A stretch of 9,096 nt of DNA from OMIS01 sp964443885 (GTDB taxonomy: Bacteria; Patescibacteriota; Microgenomatia; UBA1400; PJMF01). Location of the stretch: assembly GCA_964443885.1 (NCBI GenBank), contig CAYUES010000040.1, forward strand, positions 1 through 9,096. The letters run 5' to 3'. Below are positions 5,631 through 9,096 of the stretch, piece after piece. The notes below the pieces were generated by a model. It saw only the letters and a list, made by a program, of their open reading frames with translations. It did not search any database and was not told the origin of the DNA. Both the position numbers and the translations under genes were made by a program. The number at the start of each line of letters is the position of its first letter. Positions within the stretch are counted from its first letter, which is position 1.

Positions 5631-7151
5631 ATGCCTGACCAAACAATAAACTGCCCCAAATGTCAAACCAGTATCCCACTTTCGCAAGCTCTATCCGAGC
5701 AAATTAAGCATGAACTCGAACATAAAATTGAAGGCGAGTACAAGAAAAAAGCCGACGAGCTGACCACCGCCGCCGCGCAGCTAGAAAAGCAAAAACTTGA
5801 CTTATCTGAAAGCAAAAAAAAGCTCGAACTTGAACTTGCAGAGCAACAAAAAAAAGCGCAACAAGAACTGGAAAAGAAACAACAAGCTGCTGATGCAGAA
5901 CTAGCCGAAAAACAAAAAGAACTCCAAAAAAAACTCGANNNNNNNNNNTGTCAATCGCAGGGCTTGGAATCTTTTCGGCGAAAACTCGAGCAGCAAGACA
6001 AGGCCGTCGAAGAGCAAGTCAAAAAGCAGCTTGAATCAGAGAAGAGTAAACTTTGGCTAGTTGCGCAGGAAAAAGCCCAAGAAAAAGTCAGTACTGAACT
6101 CAAAGATCTCCAAGAGCAATTTAAAGAAAAAGCTCAAAAACTCGAGGAAGCGCAAACTACTGAGTTGGAGTTGCGCAAAAAAGCCCGTGCACTCGAAGAT
6201 CAGAAGAAAGATTTGGACTTGGAGCTAGAGCGCAGACTTGATGAAGCGCGCAAGAAAATCTCTGAAGATATTCATAAAACGGAAGAAGAGCAGTACCGCC
6301 TCAAACTCCTGGAAAAAGATAAACAAGTCGAGATCATGCAGAAAACAATTGAAGACCTGCGCCGCCAAAGCCAACAAGGTTCGATGCAGATTCAAGGCGA
6401 TGTTCAGGAAAATGACATTAAATCAATGCTTTCCACCACCTTTTACACCGACGTGGTGACCGATGTGCCGACTGGTATCAAAGGCGGCGACCTGATTCAC
6501 ACCGTACACAATCCAATGGGGCAGAAGGCCGGTGTAATTTTGTGGGAATCCAAAAACACCAAATCTTGGAGTAACGACTGGGTGACCAAACTCAAACAAG
6601 ATCAAGGAATCGTCGGTGCTGATATTTGTATGCTCGTGACGCGCGTTTTGCCAGATGATATTAATGGGTTTGGGATCAAGAGTGGCGTCTGGGTTTTGGA
6701 ACCTGAGTATATTTTGCCGCTCACGACCACACTGCGGATGCATTTGCTTGAGCTTTCAAAGATGAAAAACTCGCTGGTGGGGCGCGATCAGAAAATGGAG
6801 TACCTCTATCAATATCTCTGTGGGACGCAGTTTAAGAACAGAATTGAGTCAATTGTGATGGCATTTAGCGAACTGCAAAAAGATCTGACAACCGAGAAGC
6901 GGGCGATGGAGCGAATCTGGCGCAAGCGTGGCCAAGAAATCGAGCGCGTAATCGAGAACACCGCTGGTTTGTACGGTGATCTGCAAGGCATGGTCGGCGC
7001 TGGTTTGCCCAGTATTCAGGCGTTGGAGTTGCCAGGTAGTGAGCTGGACGACAACTTTACAGAAGTTTCTAAACTAGGGGATGGTATCGCTGCAAAAACT
7101 GCCAGTGCTAGCTCTGAAAATTCAGACGACTCTCAGCAGAGTTTGCTATAA
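5631..7151 (+). CDS. DUF2130 (COG4487) coiled-coil protein, contains assembly gap
   Basis: The protein has three parts (506 residues as assembled). An N-terminal C8-P-K-C11 knuckle with I-P-L-S-Q-A-L is typical of the family and resembles half a zinc ribbon. Residues about 20-250 are a long Lys/Glu/Gln-rich coiled coil. The C-terminal DUF2130 domain starts at G-S-M-Q-I-Q-G-D-V-Q-E near 250 and runs to about 450, followed by an acidic Ser-rich tail. Within it, G-G-D287 and W-E306-S-K308 give a D...ExK arrangement like PD-(D/E)XK nucleases, followed by T-K-S-W-S-N-D-W. That nuclease link is my inference; the family is uncharacterised. ATG 5631 is preferred to a TTG two codons earlier, because the family N-terminus is short and a -10-like box sits 6 nt upstream. 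Ten Ns interrupt the coiled coil (residues 103-106); the frame stays open across them, but the true length is unknown. Confidence 0.88.
   Translation: MPDQTINCPKCQTSIPLSQALSEQIKHELEHKIEGEYKKKADELTTAAAQLEKQKLDLSESKKKLELELAEQQKKAQQELEKKQQAADAELAEKQKELQKKLXXXXCQSQGLESFRRKLEQQDKAVEEQVKKQLESEKSKLWLVAQEKAQEKVSTELKDLQEQFKEKAQKLEEAQTTELELRKKARALEDQKKDLDLELERRLDEARKKISEDIHKTEEEQYRLKLLEKDKQVEIMQKTIEDLRRQSQQGSMQIQGDVQENDIKSMLSTTFYTDVVTDVPTGIKGGDLIHTVHNPMGQKAGVILWESKNTKSWSNDWVTKLKQDQGIVGADICMLVTRVLPDDINGFGIKSGVWVLEPEYILPLTTTLRMHLLELSKMKNSLVGRDQKMEYLYQYLCGTQFKNRIESIVMAFSELQKDLTTEKRAMERIWRKRGQEIERVIENTAGLYGDLQGMVGAGLPSIQALELPGSELDDNFTEVSKLGDGIAAKTASASSENSDDSQQSLL
5939..5948. other. Assembly gap (10 N)
   Basis: Ten undetermined bases lie inside the coiled-coil region of the DUF2130 gene. 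AAAACTCGA occurs directly before the gap, again about 35 nt after it, and a third time near 6138, in A-rich codon runs. Short repeats like these commonly break assemblies. The gap size is probably a placeholder. Confidence 0.95.
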
Positions 7152-7175
7152 ATAGTTGAGACTTTTACTTTTTGC

Positions 7176-7234
7176 AGTATCAGAAAGCCGTAATTGATTA
7201 AGATATTTAGGTTTGAATAGTATTAGGAAGCCGT
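7176..7234 (+). repeat. Direct repeat pair A flanking the left inverted-repeat arm
   Basis: AGTATCAGAAAGCCGT (7176-7191) and AGTATTAGGAAGCCGT (7219-7234) match at 14 of 16 positions and lie 43 nt apart. The left arm of the 23-bp inverted repeat sits between them. A weaker likeness of that arm (TTGAGACTTTTACTTTTT, from 7156) precedes the first copy, so the unit looks duplicated and decayed. Confidence 0.6.
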
Positions 7235-7326
7235 CAAAGTAAATACTCGATTGTGTGAGCTATCGTGAATAGGCTGACTACTAAGCGAACTATTGGTTCG
7301 CGTCTATTCAAACCTAAATATCTTAA
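7198..7326. repeat. 23-bp perfect inverted repeat enclosing 83 bp
   Basis: The left arm (7198-7220, beginning TTAAGATATTTAGG) and right arm (7304-7326, ending CCTAAATATCTTAA) are exact reverse complements over 23 bases. The 83-bp interior has no gene but contains a smaller hairpin, GCGAAC/GTTCGC at 7285-7301. It lies between the convergent ends of the DUF2130 and PEGA genes and may form a long structured RNA acting as a two-way terminator. It could also be a small mobile element remnant or a recombination site. No clear target-site duplication is seen outside the arms. Confidence 0.8.
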
Positions 7327-7356
7327 ACATGAGCTGTTGGTTCGCGTCTGCTCAAA
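7290..7356 (+). repeat. Direct repeat pair B flanking the right inverted-repeat arm
   Basis: The stretches 7290-7312 and 7334-7356 match at 20 of 23 positions and share TTGGTTCGCGTCT. They are offset by 44 nt. The likeness continues more weakly with a two-base gap through TATCTT, so the second copy carries a decayed version of the right arm. Together with pair A this gives a mirrored layout of duplicated units around the interior. Confidence 0.6.
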
Positions 7357-7371
7357 ACACTATCTTCAGCA

Positions 7372-8718
7372 CTACTTAAGCTCAATCGCATACAAATTCG
7401 GCGGCGCATCAGGGCTGAAACTAGTCTGAATCATCAAGCGACTGCCATCAGGCCAAGGATAGACAAACGTCTTGTCAAACGGACCAGAGTAGAGACTCAA
7501 GATATTGCTACCATCAAACTCGACGATCTTAACGGCATCATCTTGAATGAAGAACAGATGTCGTGAATCTGGGAACCACTGCATCGTCTCGGCGTACAAA
7601 GAAGTGTAATACTGATTGAACGTCTTGACTGTTTGAGCTGAATCACTGGCTTGCAGGCGCATAAAGGCACTTGGGCTTGAAGCATAGTCCAAAGCTCGTC
7701 CGACTGAAAGGTCAGTTGAAAGTAACTGCTTGCCCATTGCGGTAGTTTGCGGTGGCTCGCTCGCAATCTTAAAGTTCTTATCTTCCTCTCGATCGTAGAC
7801 ATAGATATTGCCTGGTACGAGAATGCGTTCTTGTGGCATATTCTCGGGTGCTGGCAAAGCCGTCATCAAATCTTCAGGAATCGTCACCGCCTCAGTAGCG
7901 GTATAGAGCATCCGTTTCTTGTCTGGAGACAGATAGACGTTCTTGGCACTCTGGGTGGCAATCTGGACCATCTCAAGCGGGAATTCACCTAAGTATTGCC
8001 GTTCTTTCAAGTAGATTTCAGCTTCCCACTCAGACAAGATTTGTTTTCGCTGGAAAGAGATGTCTGGTAAGTTACGCAAATCACTCGTTTTATCAATCGG
8101 GACAAGCAGCTCTCTGTCAGGTGTCAGGATCATTACTTGAGTACTGTCTGGTGACCAGATAAACTCGGCTTCTTCTAAGTTCAGACTAACTACGTCTTCA
8201 GCCACTTGGCGTGGACCACGATCCAGGGAAATTGGTAAGTTATTGCCAAGCTCCATGACGTACAAGCCATTTTTGCGTTGAGCAGACTGTGAAGCAGTGT
8301 AGTACAAGATCTTCTGACCATCTGGTGAAGGGGAAACATTAGTGACACCAGTGAAAGTCAGCCGAGATAAACTTGGAGCAATCGGATATAAAGCCGCATT
8401 GGTGTGACTGACCAGCTCGGCCTTGATCTCCATTTGTTTTCTCCAAGGAGTGTAGCCATCACGTTGAATCTCGATGTCATAACGACCTGGCTCGAGGTAC
8501 AGCGTATCGTCAGTGGCGGTGACGAGTTTGCCATTGACCATCACCTCAGCGCCAGTTGGGAAGGAGTTGGCGGCAAGTAAGCCAGAGCCTTTCAGCAGCC
8601 CATCGTCGGTGAGACGGAAGTTGCCTTTGGCGTATTGGATAGCGAGCAGCGTACCCAAGATAACTATTACAAATGAGAGGAACGTGTATAAAACGCGTTT
8701 ATTGACCTTGTTAAACAT
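7372..8718 (-). CDS. Membrane-anchored PEGA-domain protein with beta-propeller-like repeats
   Basis: This 448-residue protein has a short basic N-terminus and one hydrophobic helix at residues 9-28 (V-L-Y-T-F-L-S-F-V-I-V-I-L-G...), so it is likely anchored with its bulk outside the membrane. Residues about 47-113 are a PEGA domain (S-F-P-T-G-A-E-V-M-V-N-G-K...L-E-P-G-R-Y-D-I-E-I-Q-R-D-G-Y), a small surface-protein fold named for its P-E-G-A motif. The rest contains repeated P-D motifs typical of TolB/WD40-like propeller blades: S-P-D-G (131), W-S-P-D-S (188), L-S-P-D-K (263), W-F-P-D-S (381) and W-P-D-G (422). Such proteins may bind peptidoglycan or other surface polymers; the role here is inferred. 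The start at 8718 is chosen because TATAAT lies 6 nt upstream and the membrane helix follows at once. An ATG at 8772 would overlap the divergent gene and add 18 uncharacteristic residues. Confidence 0.87.
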   Translation of the reverse strand: MFNKVNKRVLYTFLSFVIVILGTLLAIQYAKGNFRLTDDGLLKGSGLLAANSFPTGAEVMVNGKLVTATDDTLYLEPGRYDIEIQRDGYTPWRKQMEIKAELVSHTNAALYPIAPSLSRLTFTGVTNVSPSPDGQKILYYTASQSAQRKNGLYVMELGNNLPISLDRGPRQVAEDVVSLNLEEAEFIWSPDSTQVMILTPDRELLVPIDKTSDLRNLPDISFQRKQILSEWEAEIYLKERQYLGEFPLEMVQIATQSAKNVYLSPDKKRMLYTATEAVTIPEDLMTALPAPENMPQERILVPGNIYVYDREEDKNFKIASEPPQTTAMGKQLLSTDLSVGRALDYASSPSAFMRLQASDSAQTVKTFNQYYTSLYAETMQWFPDSRHLFFIQDDAVKIVEFDGSNILSLYSGPFDKTFVYPWPDGSRLMIQTSFSPDAPPNLYAIELK

Positions 8719-8729
8719 ACAGGTATTAT
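8702..8729 (+). promoter_or_regulatory. Promoter of the MreB-like gene
   Basis: TTGACC (8702-8707) and TATTAT (8724-8729) are spaced 16 bp apart and each is one base from consensus. Transcription would start near 8736, leaving a leader of about 13 nt and no Shine-Dalgarno sequence. The -35 lies within the first codons of the PEGA gene, and the -10 overlaps that gene's own -10. Confidence 0.6.
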
Positions 8730-8753
8730 AAAGGTTATTAGAAATAAAATGAA
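8725..8753 (-). promoter_or_regulatory. Promoter giving a likely leaderless PEGA-gene transcript
   Basis: On the minus strand TTCATT (8748-8753) and a perfect TATAAT (8725-8730) are 17 bp apart. The -10 ends 6 nt before the ATG at 8718, so the predicted start point coincides with the start codon. The -35 overlaps the ATG of the divergent MreB-like gene. Confidence 0.65.
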
Positions 8754-9096
8754 CATTCCGCTTTTTTCCCATATATTTCCCAAAATAGGAGTCGACTTTG
8801 GCTCAAGTAGAGTGCGTGTTTGCACCCTCGAAAATGCCTTAGTAATTGATGCGCCATCGTGTTTGGCTGTACACAAAAAGACCAATGAAGTGCTCGCAAT
8901 CGGCAAAGAAGCGTTGGATTTGCAGGGTCGGGTTGAAGGTGTTGTGGAAGTTTTGTGGCCGATCCAAAACGGGGTGGTGTACGATCCGGCGCTCGCTTTA
9001 GCATTTTTAAAAATCGTTCTCCAGCCAATTTTACATACTAACTTTTTATCTACGCCTACGTTCATGGTTTCGATCCCTGCTTCAGCCACCCAAGTC
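8749..9096 (+). CDS. MreB-like actin-family protein, N-terminal part (3' truncated by window edge)
   Basis: The 116 visible residues align by eye with the N-terminus of MreB, the actin homologue that forms filaments under the membrane and guides cell-wall growth. Visible features are a short N-terminal segment (M-N-I-P-L-F-S), the phosphate-1 motif I-G-V-D16-F-G18, then I-D-A-P-S-C-L-A-V-H-K-K-T-N-E-V-L-A-I-G (MreB-like N-E-P-S-V-V-A), then L-W-P-I-Q-N-G-V-V-Y-D (compare I-R-P-L-K-D-G-V-I-A-D), and S-I-P-A-S-A-T-Q-V (compare G-V-P-S-G-I-T-E-V). The usual T-A-N-T after the phosphate-1 glycine is S-S-R-V here, and the L-Q-G-R segment is less conserved, so this is a divergent family member or a paralogue. 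The ATG at 8749 is the first in the frame and fits the promoter at 8702-8729. It is divergent from the PEGA gene, with 30 bp between the start codons. The gene continues beyond the window. Confidence 0.82.
   Translation, partial: MNIPLFSHIFPKIGVDFGSSRVRVCTLENALVIDAPSCLAVHKKTNEVLAIGKEALDLQGRVEGVVEVLWPIQNGVVYDPALALAFLKIVLQPILHTNFLSTPTFMVSIPASATQV

Noticed and set aside
7198..7326. Insertion sequence
   Set aside because: The 83-bp interior encodes no transposase and no matching target-site duplication is visible outside the arms; a non-autonomous element remains possible and is kept as a finding only.
7156..7371. CRISPR array
   Set aside because: Only two imperfect copies of each direct repeat are present, with no regular spacers and no cas genes nearby.
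8719..8772. Longer start (ATG 8772) for the PEGA protein
   Set aside because: It would place the -10 TATAAT inside the coding region, overlap the divergent gene's start and put 18 polar residues before the membrane anchor.
8667..9089. Minus-strand open frame of 140 codons
   Set aside because: It is antisense to the MreB-like gene, whose protein matches a known family, and it overlaps the PEGA gene start.

Overview
The window reads as a chromosomal piece of a small-genome bacterium, most likely Candidate Phyla Radiation (Patescibacteria). This is inferred from gene content (a PEGA-domain membrane protein, a DUF2130/COG4487 coiled-coil protein, a divergent MreB-like protein, orphan hypotheticals), tight packing, tRNAs without an encoded CCA, and a mix of Shine-Dalgarno starts with apparently leaderless starts. 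TGA is not read as an amino acid in any gene here, so code 11 fits. The exact phylum cannot be settled from the sequence alone.

Layout. 1-2001 (+): the 3' part of arginyl-tRNA synthetase (argS), followed with no gap by an M16-family zinc peptidase. 2002-2178: a spacer with a perfect hairpin and a weak promoter. 2179-2652 (+): nucleoside diphosphate kinase (ndk), closed by a strong hairpin terminator at 2720-2751. The -35 of the next gene starts inside that hairpin. 2785-3678 (+): an unrecognised 297-residue protein. 3688-4378 (-): tRNA-Arg(CCG), a 127-residue hypothetical gene and tRNA-Arg(CCT), all on the minus strand. 4379-4492: a divergent control region with two perfect hairpins, one carrying mirror-image TATAAT boxes. 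4493-5578 (+): an HD-domain phosphohydrolase-like protein. 5631-7151 (+): a DUF2130 protein interrupted by a 10-N assembly gap at 5939-5948. 7152-7371: a gene-free spacer with a 23-bp perfect inverted repeat and flanking direct repeats. 7372-8718 (-): a membrane-anchored PEGA/beta-propeller-like protein. 8749-9096 (+): the N-terminal part of an MreB-like actin-family protein, cut by the window edge.

How the parts relate. ArgS and two arginine tRNAs lie within 4 kb, so arginine decoding is well represented, although they are not one transcription unit. The PEGA protein and the MreB-like protein are divergently transcribed from a 30-bp gap with overlapping -10 boxes, which suggests coordinated or competing expression of two cell-envelope genes. 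No mobile element, CRISPR array or recognisable defence system is visible. The most unusual signals are regulatory and structural: apparent leaderless promoters with a constant 6-nt distance from -10 to ATG, the nested repeat cassette at 7156-7371, and the mirrored promoter palindrome at 4411-4438.
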